Positions 1 through 15,200 of a DNA stretch of 64,000 nucleotides are shown one piece after another (the first letter of the stretch is position 1; every line of letters starts with the position of its first letter). The stretch lies in contig OU452210.1 of assembly GCA_911728435.2 (NCBI GenBank), positions 12,524,001 through 12,588,000 on the forward strand, written 5' to 3'. Position numbers and translations under genes: made by a program. The notes beneath the pieces are model-generated. The model did no database searches and was not told the origin of the DNA. It was given only the letters and a program-made list of their open reading frames with translations. This DNA is from Apoderus coryli (Eukaryota; Arthropoda; Insecta; Coleoptera; Attelabidae).

Positions 1-210
1 AACGAGGTAATACTTGTTTTTCTCAACTTTGATCCCTGAATCTTGAATGCTGATACCCATTTTTTCAAGAGCTTGTTGCCTTTCGTTTTGTATTCGTTCA
101 GTTTTCATCAATTTTTCTTCCCAAGTCTGTGATACCTCTTTGTACAATTTTTCACTTTCGCTTAATTTTTGATGGATGTCGACTCGTTGTATATCACCCA
201 CAGGGGAACC
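1..210 (-). CDS. Khc-73: Khc-73 coding exon 8, cut by the window edge
   Basis: Encodes residues 384-453, starting GSPVGDIQ. It includes the coiled [20 protein letters not shown] segment that precedes the FHA domain of kinesin-3 motors and ends KYYLV at position 1. The donor is outside the window, so the exon may be longer. Confidence 0.95.
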
Positions 211-3200
211 CTAAAAATTCAAACATTTCTTATTCCATTCCAAAATACGCAATGGACTTTTACGATTTTAAGTATTTAATTTACCGTAGCATGTTTTAAC
301 ATCTCTTTCAATGCTTCAACTTCTTGTCGAAGTTCTCGAATAATTCTGGCATTTGGATCTTCGTTAACAACAGCATGATTTACAATCCTCTTAGCCCTAT
401 CTGCGTATCTTAGGGTTGATAGCGTTTCCTCGTAGTTATCCAATGCCGGAGATATTGTCGCTACCATGACTGTTTTACTGTTACCACCTAAATTATCCTT
501 CAATAACCACGTCAACACTGAATCTCTATACGGTACAAATTTGTCTTTGTTTTTACCAGAAGATTGATCAGCTAATTTTGATATGACTAGACCTAACGTT
601 GTTAATGACCTACAAATAAACAATTATAAAACATTTAATTACCGAAGCTTTCTGTTCTGTCGAGGATAATCAGATCTTTGACTTACTTATTAATATTAGA
701 ACCTTCCTTTAATCTATCACCCACAGCTCCAGTTTTCACAGCCCTTTCTGAACCCGCCAAATCAACAAGTGACATTCGACTGACTTTTTCACCTGACACA
801 CCTGACTTTAAATCTGTCAACGTTTGTGTTACTATGACAGTAAATACTGCATGAGACCTTGATGATTCACTGTTCATATTGGTAGCAGCTACTGTTCTTG
901 ATTTGTTGCCCTCGGCCATTAAGTTATCAATGTCCTAAAAATTCATATGAATTATTATTTACATTTGAAGTCCTTCAGCTTACATAGCTCGATTAAAACA
1001 GAACTCAATAGATATCGTTTTGAAATTGTGTCTCACATAAAAGGTAAATTTGTTTTCTGCAACTATTTGTTCAAAATTAATTAAATATGTAATTTGGGAC
1101 TTTTTGAAGATTATTATATCTGTTTATTTGGGTCTTTAGGATTTTCTTTTTACCTGAAATGATGTAACAGCTAGTTGGGACAACCCATCTACATAGGGCC
1201 CAAGGACATTATGTTCCCGAACTTTGAGCGACTGCTTATTCGTTTGAGGATCCAACAAATCATGTACCTAAAATATATTTTATAAGGAGTACTTATAATA
1301 GTATTTGATTTAAAATCGGAACATAAACTTTATAGACAAATTACTTAAGTATTTACAGACTTTAAAGTTGCCTTAACCGAAAGTTACTGCTGGATATCTT
1401 TAATTCTTTGCTAAACCAGACTGGCCTAATTTCTAATTTTTCAAACTCAGTTTTGACACACTATGCTTGTATTTTGATGAGCTTAATGCTTTTATAATCA
1501 GAATTATTGCTGGTGGCCCAAATTAATTTCTAGAGATATAAAACTTAGAAGTTCTTTCATATCTGCTGCCGGTCGGGAAAAACAAGCTTGTCTCTGCAAA
1601 GCTAACGCAACTTTGCCTGCGCCATTGGCTGTTATAATGCTTTCGTCGACCAAGCAACAATACCATGTATCTAGTAGATAAGCACAGCGACCGAATTATC
1701 AAATTAATTAATTAAATTACGCCAAATATGTATGTTAAAACGGACTGGGTAAGCTTTAAATACATACCTTTTCGTTATATATTTCCATGTAACTAACTTC
1801 AACCTTATACGACAATTCAGAATTTGCGTTTTTCACTATTAAACCAAATAATGCGTCACATAGTCTAGGAATGATACCTTTGCTGTCTTGTGATCCCATC
1901 ATGGTATATGATTTACCGGATCCTGAAATGATGAATATATATTTTAGTTTTGATTGTACAAGGTCGGATTGTCGATATTAAAACTACAGTAGGTATCGGA
2001 TATTCAAAGCATTTCTATGACTTTTTCATCTTCAGCCGAGCATATATCGTTATAATTTTTGGATTTTTTCGCATCTTTAGTTTAATCGTACGAACCCATA
2101 TTTAGTTTAATCACAAATTAGATGTCACGTTAAATAATTACAATAATTAACTTTTGTATTCACTAATAACTGTTTTTTGACGATTTTACCTAATTAGTTA
2201 TTTTACTAACCCTATAGTTTAATTATCGTACCTATTATAATAAAATATACAGGGTAAGTAAGTACTAAGAACTAGATGCATAATATGTCACATTGCGTGA
2301 AAGACAATAAAAAAAGGAAACCAAATACATAGTGTTTCCCATTACAAAAACCCACTAGTATTTTTAAGCATTTGATACAATAAAAAGCGAAGCTATTTGA
2401 TATATTATAACAGTTCTCGAAAACGAAATCATTTAGTTTGAAAAAAATGGGTCTGGTAGGGTTGCCGTCAAATTTGTGACACTCTATACATGTGTCGTGT
2501 TAGTAGTTTTTCCTACAAATGAACTTTAACATTATCGAAAGTTTTTCATTTTGTAAAGTAGGTACATATATGTATCAAGCTACCAATATAAGCAAAAATG
2601 TAAAAGTCACGTAAAGGAAATCAGTTAAATCACCCTTTTGTGTCCAGTTGACATTCGATGTAATAAGACTTTCGTCGAACGTAAAAATAAGCAGCGGCAT
2701 TGCAATTTTACGTCTGCTTCGTCGAGAAAATACTTGCTATTACGTTTTTATTGGCAATGTACGTTATTACGTATAAGAGATAGAAGTCGTGGCAATGATC
2801 AGAAGAAACCTTAGTAAATAAAATGAAAGTAGCTGTAGAAAATTTCTATTCTTAATGAAACATGATTTTGTATGGATTGAAAATAACTTTAAAGCAAAAC
2901 TTCTAAAATCTGGTTAATAAAAGTATGGTATTTTATTTCAATTTGCTTTATCTTTTTGGAGTTGAAGTTCAGAAGAATATTTTTATCTATAAAATTTTTA
3001 TTTGATATGATACAAAGTTGGATCGATTTCTCTGAGCCTTTAGAAATTAATACAATTAATAGTGTGAAATATTTGCCTGTTCAGGATGGTTTTATTTTGT
3101 AGTTTTCTCTAGAAATTAGTTGTTCAATAATTGTTAATCAAATTTAGTATAATTTTTTTAAGTTGTATAGTATAACGAATAATTTATTAATAAAAAAGAC

Positions 3201-6200
3201 AGGATTCCGTTAGCAACGATTAGTATTACTATTAAAATTAATCCACAAAGATAAATAAAATAATATCAATAATAGATGATGCCCATAAGTTTATTTTCCA
3301 TATGGAATTTCACTAACCAATGAAAAACTAAATTTTATAAATAAAAATTATGAACAAACCCCATACAAAAATGCCACGCTTAATATTTAGAATTTTAAAG
3401 GTGGTAAGAAGCTTTAATCTATTCTCGCCACAACAAACATATAGAAGTTATATTATACTATTTATAAACAACCTGTACTAAGCAACAAAACGATACAAAA
3501 AAATGGAATGAAAATACAATTCACCACTGTTAGCTGGTGGAAAACAAAAATGAAGTGATCAAAATAGTTATCCTCTTCAGGCTCTGATTTGCCATTAACT
3601 ATCTCCCAACCCTCTTACGAGGATTTAATACTTGGATTCAACACTTGCTTCAATCTCATCCCTAGTTGGTGTTGTACAGTCACAGAACTATATTGTGCAT
3701 TTTCTGTGGACCAACGAAAAACCTTGATCATCACCGATCTCGATAAACATTATTGTTTATTTTCTATAATTTATAACGGCTGTCAAACTGACGCTTTTGA
3801 GTATAACGATTATATTGGGGTTTAAATTTATATGATTTGTGTCAAAGCTAATTTTATTATTTTATCTTCTTTTATTTTTATTATTTCTCTGCTTTAACTT
3901 ATTATCCTATATCCTAAAATGCTACTACACTGAAAGTCATTAAAAGTGTTGTTCTTTTTTTATTTTAAATCAAACCACGAAAAATACAGTACACTTTTCT
4001 CTCGACCAAGAGCAACAATATTAAACATAAACACATGCATTACCTACCGGTGTTATACTATAAAAGTTTTATTTTACGATTTGGTGGTTTTAAATGTTAA
4101 AACACATTTGGGCAAATTGCCAAGAAAGTAAACTACCAAAGCCAGACAATATAGAATTTTAATAGCAGTATATAATGTCTTTCTACATTTGCTGTTATAA
4201 TTTTCTATAATACGCCACTGTGAAATCTATTGTTTGGCTAAGTATGACTAAGAAAAACATTTACATATTGGAGTATATGGGTCAGTGGGGGCTACCTATG
4301 TTACGTAGGTACATTAGCAATTCTTTTACAAAGAAAAACATATAGGAGTTTTGAAGTTTGAAAGTATATATGATATAATTCCGTCTAGGTAAACCTGAAT
4401 ATGATTCTAAAAATTTGCCATTGTACTCATAATAATTGAGATTAAAAGGGTGTGCGACAAGAAATAACATATAACCCAACTAGTTAATCAACACGCGATA
4501 GCAAAAAGTAATCAATATGAAGACTAAAAAATGGGGGTTCTATTTATAGATGCTTTTTTTCAACCAAAGGTTAATGCATTAAATAAAAATTGCATATTCT
4601 CGAGTTTTATTTATAATTACTTCATAACATTACACACCATTAAATTACAAAATGAATACATCATTAGATAAATTAAAAATGTACTGAACTATTGCATTAA
4701 TGCATAGATGAAATGAAAATGTCACCGAAAATACAAATAGTTTAATTTAATTAATTCATGTTAGAGAAAATAGTCGAAAACGTATAGCCGAGATGAGGTG
4801 GCTACTCTAATTGTGTCAAGAAACATCTCTGAAAGTATGCCCACATGTCTTCGTCCATATTACTGTTTTGGATAACAACACTAGTATGTTTTTTTCATTT
4901 CAATTTGGTTCTTTGTCTTCATTATATCCTACAAATATCAGATTTCTAATTTAATTGGATTTTGAAACATGACGACACGGCATTATGTTTCAAAAGGCCG
5001 GGACTGATGAATTTAAAGAAAAATTAAGCGAAACAATTAATTTCTTGTGATGAAGTAGCATCACCCATTGGATTTGAAAGTAGGTATACTTGATAACATT
5101 TCCAATTTCATCATTTAATTGAACAGTTTAAATTAGTCCCACAAAAGTTTGTTTTCCTTACGCAGATTATATATTTTTTTTGCAATAAAGCTTTGGTTCG
5201 TTTCAATTTTACAACATTTATAGATAAACTTTTATATTATATTGATTACTTTATTTAAACAGTCGCCAGTTAATACCAAAATGTTACTGATAAACAATGA
5301 TAAGAAAAGTTTAGTAGATGATATTGCATCTAAACAAAATATCTCGGCATTTGTTGTGTTGGTATAGGAATATAACGCTATATTTAGAATTATTAACTGT
5401 ACTTAACATAGTTTTAAAAATATCTACTTGAAGATACCACTTTCAGTTCAAGGGGGGATTTTGAATTCTTTCTTTGAATATAGCTCGTTACTCTTTACAT
5501 CCATTATAGTCAGGGTGCTGGTGTGCAAAAATCGTAATTACTCTTTTTTTTTATAATTAATTAGTGTAAATCCACAGTCTGCCAAAATTGCGTTAAGTAA
5601 ATAATTAAACAATACAGAGATATTTTAGAAAACATAATTTTTGCACAAGTATAAAAATTGGTGAAAAGTTCCGTAAACCCGTAACTTCATTAAGAGTAAT
5701 ATCAGTAGAAGCATTACAAAATTTAATGGAGGATTCCTGAATGCGTGTTACATAATATCCGTGTATTATCTATAAAGTTATAATTTATCGTGTACAAAAT
5801 AATAATTATCTTAAAAATAAAAAAAACTTTCTCACAATAAACCTTTATCAATATTTTTTATTTGTATATACCAGTTACAACATTTGAAATAAATAACCGT
5901 ATATTCACTTTATAAGTCGTTCATGCTTGACGTTTCGGGTTCGCGTTGAACAATCTGAAAATCTATTAATAATCCCGAAAAAAAATACTAGTGGAATAAA
6001 CAAACTATGGTTTGCTCATCGGATCATATAATTCATAATAGATGCTGCTCAATAATTGAGCACAAATTTGTTCTAAACAATTTTCCATCCGTAATCATTT
6101 GGTGATTTTGAATTTGGTTAAGTTTCTTGAGGTTTCAAGCGTTATGCAAAATTGTCAATATTTTCCAGATTCTTCTGCTCCTTCTGAAACTACGTAGAAT

Positions 6201-9200
6201 GTCCTAATCTAATGTGTAGCCCGCTCACTTCCTACCTTATAATAATAATGATATTACATTGTTCTGTTTTCTTTAAATTTAAAACTAACAGTGAGATTGT
6301 TGCGCTTTAACGAACCCAAATCTGATTGACTGACTTCAATCTATAAACTTATACTAATATTCATAAAAAACTGATTTCTGAAGCAATTACAATTTTTTGA
6401 AACCAGCTCTCGGACTATATACTTATATATTCATTCAAAATATGATGCAGACATTCAACATACAGTAAAAGCCTAAAATTAGGAAATGGATTTCGCTTGA
6501 AATCCCGATTTGTTTGCTACAAAGGGGACGTAAATATATATTTTCTCATAGTTACAAATATAATAAAAATGTGAAAATTTATAATAGTCATGTTGTTATA
6601 TCAGTAGCCTCACCTGTTTGTCCATACGCAAAAATACACGCATTGTACCCTTGGAATGCATTTTCAAGTATGTCTCGTCCCAGTGAGTCAAAAACCACTT
6701 CCTGCGATGCAAAATTCTGTTGCGATGGATCCACCGAACAGAAACAATGATCAAAAGCAAATGTTTTGGGTTGTTTTCTGAAACAAAAATATGTATGTTT
6801 TTGTTAAGGTATACTTTTTTATCTACATCAGTATTATACCACAGGACAATACAATTATTTAGAATACGTTTACATTCTCAAGTTTCCTATCTCTATGGGG
6901 AACAATTTCATTTCCATACATAGAAGACTACTCGTAGCAGGTGAAAAGGGTGTAGGTTTGAGTGTTTTAGGAATATTAAAAAGTAGCGAAACAATACAAA
7001 GAAAACAACAATAAATTTTTTCTCCTTGGCATGAGGATATTCGGCTTGTTCGCCCTACAAATCATTTTACTCACTTTGGGGTGTCTGTAACTTGTATATA
7101 AAATTATTTAGCTTTAGTTAGGGTAATTAGCAATTACGTGACATTAAGCAGGCTTGCTACATACAGGAACGGTGCTGGGTCCCATGTTATTAAAATTGTA
7201 TAGAAGTAAAGTACACTTATTTTTTGATCTTCTGAAAACCTCATTTTGTTGGCGCTGGATGCAATGGGAGTAGCTTAGGTTATGGCCCTTGCAAGCAATA
7301 TCATGCAAAACAAACTCATCATTGAGTGAGAAACTTACGATACGAATTGTTCAATATTTGTTTAAAACAGCCCCTAATTCCTAAGAGGAAAAACGTATTA
7401 TTAAAACTCTTTTATATGTTGTTTTCGAAATTCATTGAGATCGAATTTCTCTATTTGTGCTCTAGCGATAGATTTCACGATCGTGTTTCCGAGTGATTTA
7501 TTAGAAATCCGGAGAATTAAATAACAATTTAGATCTGAGTGGTTTTTTTCCACAAAAGGGTTAGTTTCTAAATTGTAGAAATGATATTAGATTTTACTGG
7601 ATACATAGGTATACCTACTGCGTATTTAATAGAACCACATTCGCAAAAACCAATTATTTCCTGAACAATAAATATGTTTCCCAGCAGCAGTTGCAAAAAT
7701 TGTGTCATTAATGGAAGTATTCGTATCGAGAGATCGTTGGACAGTGAATGGTCCAATCTTGATATTTTAAGGCAAGTTTGTCGGCATTGATTCTGTATCG
7801 GTCATTCAAACAATGTTCATCTTTGAGCTACGCCCTCATTTTCGAAGATGTACATATACATTCATCGAAAGTTAAAAAAATAATGACACTTTATCTTAAT
7901 ATTACTATATAGTTTAATCTATTAAATTTGGTTCATTAGATATAAAGGAATTAGCTAGACACCACAATTTAACGTCTTTAGTGTCCAAACTGAATCAAAT
8001 TTGTGTCTGCAAAAACATAAATGAAAGGGAAACATACCTAATCGTAATACTATAGTATACTTAAATACTAGAAAATCACTTGTTGCTTAATTATAGGAGT
8101 GGGTCTCATGCAGATTTATCAAAGGTTAAACAAGAAACGTCAAGCCGAACATTGGTGTAAGCAGAGATTCTAAATAAGATGACTAAACCAGAGGTATACT
8201 TCCATAAATATTATACTTGCTAGGTCGTACCTTATTTTATCCTTCTATTATCATAAACTGAATATTTTCAAGAAAAATATTAAACGCTAAAACACTTATC
8301 TTAATATATTCATTTAGCATTAATTTGTTCAATTTTGCGTCATGTTTATTTTTATTTTTCTGATATAGACATTCATTCTACCTTTACTTATTTTGTGGTG
8401 ATCTAATTTTTTAATTTATCGCTTATACCCAAGTCAAAATACAGTAAATATAAATAAACCTACTGTGCTCGTATATTATTCGCTTTTCAAATTTCCGTTG
8501 ACGAAGGAGTTTATCAAAATTTTAAAATCGTAGAATATTTATTTCCACGAACAGTAATAATAAAATCAATAGTGATATAAAACTTATTAGAAACAGGTAA
8601 TATTATGTATCTGCCGACAAATTCGAACCGATAAGTTGAGATAAGAATCTCTACCTACAACTAAATAATTAATTCCAATCATGTACCTATTTCACTAAAC
8701 TAAAGAAAAGCATCTAAGCCCAACTTATGAAGCATTGCCAATTAAGTTTTCACTAAGTTTTAGTCGATTGTAATTAGGAAAATTTTTTCATGAAATGTAG
8801 TTTTGTAAACAAGGAATTTAGCATAATAGACCGGTCGGTCAAAAAAAAAACTGGACTGATTGATTCGCGGCTTAAAATGTTCAGAAAGAGCCACGTTTGT
8901 AATTTACGTAGTAAATATCTCAATTTTACAGAATTTTGTTAAAACAGAATTGCGCCGAAATAACACCATCTCTGATTTGGATTTGGGCGCCATTTCGAAA
9001 TCCGGATTTTACTTAAAATTCAGTGGACGGATAAAGTCATAAGAATTCGAATAAAAATTAAATTTAAAAACTACTAATCAGATTAAAATATTTTAGAGTG
9101 ATAATCAGTTAAACTTGAAAATTGTAAAACGTAATAAAACAAACAATAATAAAGTATTTATCTATACGTTTAATTTGATTAAATAACAAAATTGTTACGA

Positions 9201-12200
9201 ATATGTCTTAATGAAAATTAGTTCCATATAATCTTTCGTTAAATTAAGTTGCAACTGCGTATAATTAGGAAACTTCTAACTGAAATGCAGTTGTGAGCAC
9301 GAGATTCAATCTCTCTTGCACTTTACAATTTATCAAGAATGTTTATGTTTTCATTTTGAGGCTTAAACTTGAGACCAGAAGTGTTGTAATATTTTCATGA
9401 AACTTGTTGTGATTAGCTTAGCAACCTAGTTTCGGTTATGTAAACATTATGTTATTATTAAACTAAGGCCATTAAAGTTGGTAGAAGAAGAAGTTACTAC
9501 GACTGTATGAAATAAATAAAAATTAATTATTTGAGGTTTGTCTTTTATTATTATAGCAATTCTCGTGCTCGCGCTCATGATGTTTCCCATTAGAATTGAA
9601 TGGGTGAATTTAGCCGTAGGTTTTTTTTTAATATATTCAATTCACGTTTTCACTGAAATGGACTCGTTGAAGTACCGCGTTCAACGCTGTGGCATTTTCG
9701 TTTAAAATTTACGGTTATTACAAGTTTAAATAGGCACGAAATTCATGAATTTCCGAGTGTGGCTCGACATTGAGAATATTCGCTTACATTTTCACAAAAG
9801 TATTTACATAAGGGAGATGTCGCAAATTACCTTTATATGACTTTTATTTAAAAAAAATGTAATGAAGTTAATATTATTTTATTATTATATTTTAGTAGGA
9901 GCTAATATGCAATTTATAATAATTTTGATTATTACAGTTTGGTTGTAAGTTAGTATTTAAAACAATCACATTGGATTCAGTTTTGGTTTACTGCTTTTAT
10001 TGCTGTATAAATTACTTCAAAATATTTTATAATAAAATATGAGCAAATAAAAATATGTAGTCATAAATTGTTCTACTCAGAAGGCTTATCATGGAGAATA
10101 GACGTAAATTACATTATTTATTTACGTTAACACGTCGTCATATCTATAGAGTAAAATTAATCGATCTTATCCAATCTTCATACTCTAGGATTCAGGTTTT
10201 GGCGACATATTTCTCTACCTCCACATCATACTTCTATCTTTACTAGATCATACAACTTTCCTTATCGCTTTAAGCAGTTGAAAATACCTGCCGTCAAAAA
10301 CTCTTGTTGGGTGCCTAAATATTGAATATTAATTGCGCATTTATATCTTACATGTTCTCTCTTCTGATGACCTACTGAACATATCTTAAATAATATATAA
10401 AATCAACAAGAAAATGACTGGTTGCGTTTTTTACTAGTTTACATTCAAAATTTTAATTCTGGATATAGATTCAGTAAATGTGTTACCCCATCCATAAAAT
10501 TAATAGTTATTTATATAATTATAAAGTATATTATTATTTTTATTAATTATTTTATAATTTTTCCTTCTAAAATGTTTTTATTTATTTTATTCATGATAAA
10601 AAAAGGGTTTTTCTTTTAAACCTTAGGTAAAGAGATTTGGTTTAGAGATAATTTGAAAATAATTTGTTTATCGAGATTGCAAATGATACAAAAATTTAAT
10701 AACTTGTTGCACAAGTTACTTAAATAAATTTGAAACAAAAAAAAAACAAGGAAAGATTATCTATTTTTATCATTGTAATTTAATTTAAATCGCTTTAATC
10801 AAGACCGAGAACAGCTGACGATGGTTAGCAGAATCGAAGGAATGAACGAATTTATTTATTCCATAATTGATTACGAAATTAAAAATCTTTCCCTTGAAAG
10901 GAGCCTCAACAAAAGTACTCTGTTTTCGTTGGAGATTAGAGTGAATAAGAGCTATCACGTTTTATTATTAGCCATATTATCGTCATGGTTAATAAAATAA
11001 CTTTACTACCCTTGGTCGATTCTATTAAACATATAGGTACCTACATTTTTTTTATCAGAGTATCGTAATGTGAGCTATTAAGAATCCAGTTGCCTTTTTT
11101 CATAGACTATAGTCGTTTTTAACAGAAAATAACGAAGAAACAGGATTTCTTTTATCTTAATGATACTTGTAACAACAAATACAAGGCTTCGCCTTTTTCG
11201 CACAAATTGAACAAAAAAGTATAATTTCATACTTCATTGCGCAAGTAATAAATTTGAAACATCATAAAAGTTTTTGATCTACTTCCATTTATTCTGTTTT
11301 CAAATAATTATGTTTATTATGTTTAGTTTTGAAGCTACACAAAATACAAAATATGACCTTGTTGAGTAGTACATATTTTCACAAATTATTAATGTGTATT
11401 ATTTATTTTTAAACTAATTATGTATCTAACAATGTCTTGGCCATAATAGTCCGTCGACTAGTGGCAACTTTATTACTTCATAATTTTTTAATAGATTTTT
11501 AAATTTGAATTTTCAAAATTATTTCTGTAAATTGTAATACACAAAATTTCCGATACAATGGTAGAAAGAACCCAGCCATCAACAGATTTTTAATGAAAAA
11601 TCTGTTGATGGCTGGGTTCTTTCTTTTTGAGGTGGACTATTTCATGTGATATACCACTTATTTTCGAATTGAAAATGGCTTTAAATTTATCAATAAAAAA
11701 TCCTGGGCCGTATTGAAAAAAACCAAGTTAATGATGGTTTTCCAGAAACGAAACTTCGTTGTGAAAATTTGTAAACGCTATATTTTTCTCCTCAAAAAGT
11801 AATAATGAGAAAGTCCTTTTCATTTTGTGATATCTGTAAAAATAATGTCAGAAATAAATAAACACTAAAATCGCAAAAAATTGTTTTTTTAAAAATTCTC
11901 GAAAACGGATAAAGTGAATTTAATTTTGAAAACACCATTTAAAAGGTGTTTAAATTGTACAACTTTTTTCTAATCTAACCGACATTGTAATTCCTACCGG
12001 TAAGATTCCAATGCTATCCCATTCTTATCTTGGACACGGTGTATATTTTCTGAATTAAGTTTCGTAATATCCTTCGCTATTTGATCTGCAAATTTCGATC
12101 ACACCTACCTAAGGCCGGCCCTGCAGGAAATTAGTATGTTATTATCCTCAAAAAAAGTAGCTTATTCTGCAAAATTCTCCAAAGCAACTCCTTACAATTC

Positions 12201-15200
12201 TGTATTTTTTTCCATGAAGTTGTTTGTCATGATATTTTTACCCAGGAGAATGATAGAAAACATGAATAGGCTACGCCTCTTTTCTTTGATTGCGTATCGA
12301 AATATATGTAATTAGGTTACCCACAATATTCAAGATCTTTCACAATATTTTTTCATGCCTGATGCACATTATGTTTCGCCCGGTTTTCGTTATTCCGTCG
12401 ACTGCCTTTTCGATAAAGAATCATGGACATTATGGAAGTGCATAGTTTCAGCACCAATCGATTCAAGAAAGTTTAAACATGGCTCCCAACGTGCTACATA
12501 TTGCTAGTCTGTTCATTACCAAAACAACAGTCTGAAAACTTTCAGCGCTTGTGTTGTAATAAACGCATTGATCAAAGGTACTCTGGTCGATAAACGTTAT
12601 TTTATTTAAATGCTATTATTGAAAATATTATTCCTACTGATAGTTTGTGTAGGTACATTACAAGTAACATTATACTGAATTGTAGGAGACGTTTATAATA
12701 TTATTATTGATCGCAAGAAACTGTTTCCGTGGGATTTGAGTTATTTATTAGATTTTGTTTTAAGAAAATTATGCATTTATACCCGGATTGGTGAAACGAC
12801 TTCTAGATGTAAATTGGAGCGCTATTCGTCTCCGTTGCTATGCAAAAAGTGAAATGATTTGGATGAACGAAATTGTCTTATACAGTGGTAAATCTAAGTA
12901 ATTATAATTACTTCGGTTTTATACCAAATGGACTCGTTAAGTATCTGCTATTTTCGTGCTTTTGTAACAAAAATCAGACAAAATTCCCATTTCACTAAAA
13001 ATTGTTGTAAGTTAAACACTTTAATTTGCAAGAAGTCTTCGACCAATTTACATTCAAATTTCAATTTGTGAGAAAATGAAAAAAAAACTGGAAACGATGT
13101 CACATCATTAAATCTTTCAGACGCTGTGGTACATAAACTGTACCAAAAAAAAATGACACAAGCATTCTCACTAGGCTCAAACTCAAACTTCTCAGGAAGA
13201 GGACTATTAGAAAAAAAATTAAAGAATCCAAAAAACTGGGAGTGTCCATTTGGTGGAAACCGGCACAATATAGACTCTGTGTGGCTGCTTGATCTGAGTG
13301 AAAATATAATAGAAATTTCCATCCTATTAATACGATAAAATTGAATTTATGGACTCACATTAGGTCTTGAACAGATTCTTGTGATTATTCTCGTAAAACA
13401 AACTAATTTCCCTGGTGACTAAACCAATGTGATTCAAAATTGAAAGCGCAGCAATACATCAACGATAATGGTGAATAATAAACGTTACAATAGAACAACA
13501 ATTTATTACATGTGACAAAAGATACATTAAGCAAGCAAATTGGAATATATCCACCTATATGGAACAGATGATTAAACACATACCTCTCAGTTTTATCAAG
13601 TGTGGTTGCTTGATGCAAAATAGTTTGTTGATTTTCCATTTCGACCACGCATTGTGTGCCCAATTCCAGTTCTGTAACAAAAATATTTTGAAGTTTATAA
13701 ATCAAAACATTGCGATAATCTTTAGTGGTGTAGCTCTTTTGCCTTTTCATATCTAGACGAGCATTAAAAGAGAAAAACAATGGGTCGTTTCATCGCGTCC
13801 TTTTTTACTACTAGCAGAAACTATACTTACTACAATTATTCAACATTTTACTCAAACCAACTGATAAATCCCTCACACATACTGCATGCAAAAAACTTGA
13901 AAGTGACTCGACTTCTAATTCTCTATTTATTTTTATTTGTTATTTGCGATTTGTGGCTTTTTTTTAGTTAAAAGTTCTTTAATTTCCTTTTATAAGTTTA
14001 TTTGCACATCGTACAAGCCAGCGACAAACAGACTACTACTGACGTGTTGTCTTTTAATTATTAAATTAATTTTAACATTAAATGACAACATGTTTATGCC
14101 TTGTTTATTTATTTGACGACTTTAGGTAGCCATATTATTAGAAAACCATTTAACCATATGTGTTCTTAGTAAATGAGCAAAACTTTCTAAATCAACAAAT
14201 ACAAATTGAAACCTGGGTCAATTTTTTTTTTAATTTAATTTAAAAACAAAAAAGTTAATAGAAACTAAACACTAAATCTGTCTGCCATTTCTCGAAAGTT
14301 CTATTTTTCATAAAAATGTTAACAAAATTATGATATACAAAAAGAAACTCTATAAAAATGACTAAATTTTATTTTTTATATATTATGACCACACAATTAT
14401 TTTGAGTTTCTCATTTTCAATAAGAAAATGTTTTAAATTTTAGTTTTATAAGATTTTTCAATAACTTCCACTAATTGGTAAGTTTTTAGATAATAATTTA
14501 AAATATTCTCATGTCTAAGAGCTATAACACTTTCAGTTTGTATATGTTTAAATAATCCATGCCATACTGTATTTGACTTAAACCTAAAATGACTGCGTAA
14601 CTGTGTATTATGAGCCACTGATGATGGAAACTTAGTTTTCCGAAACATGTCTGGCGCTGCAAGCTGATTGCATACAAATATACGAACAGTTTGGTGGAGT
14701 AGACGTTGTTTTATTTGTGTCTTACAAAAAAGTTAAATTGCAGCTTTATTTTAAAAATTTACAAATAGACGCTCTTAAAAAATAAAAATATTTAAGTTTA
14801 AATAGAATCTTAGCTTAGGGGAACTACATAAAAAAGAAATCTGAACTATGAAATAAAAAATAAATTAGCAGTTAAAAACGCATCAGACCTAGATTTAAAA
14901 CTTAACTTACTAATACCACTACTTAAACAGCTATGCTTGTCATTTTAGATTTTCTAATAAAAATTAATTTGTGACATGATCAGAACAAATCCGTGTATAT
15001 TCCCCAACATGGTTACAAATATATTTCAATGCGATGTCATTTAGTTAGCAGTGGGAATTCAATAGTAGGTTAAATAGTCTGTAACTTATGGTGCACCTCA
15101 AGGATCCAACCTTGGTCAATTGTTATTTTTAATTGATTGTCGTATTGTAAAAAATTGCCTATGTTGTAAATCGAATATCGTTGATGTATGTAATTTATAC

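Noticed and set aside
3541..3825. A 78-codon plus-strand frame in a less AT-rich patch of Khc-73 intron 3
   Set aside because: It starts at TTG, shows no motif on either strand and has no splice context; kept only as a remark in the intron entry.
12948..13338. A 124-codon minus-strand frame and an overlapping 70-codon plus-strand frame in Khc-73 intron 2
   Set aside because: Phe/Ser/Lys-rich, no domain, no splice fit with the kinesin exons.
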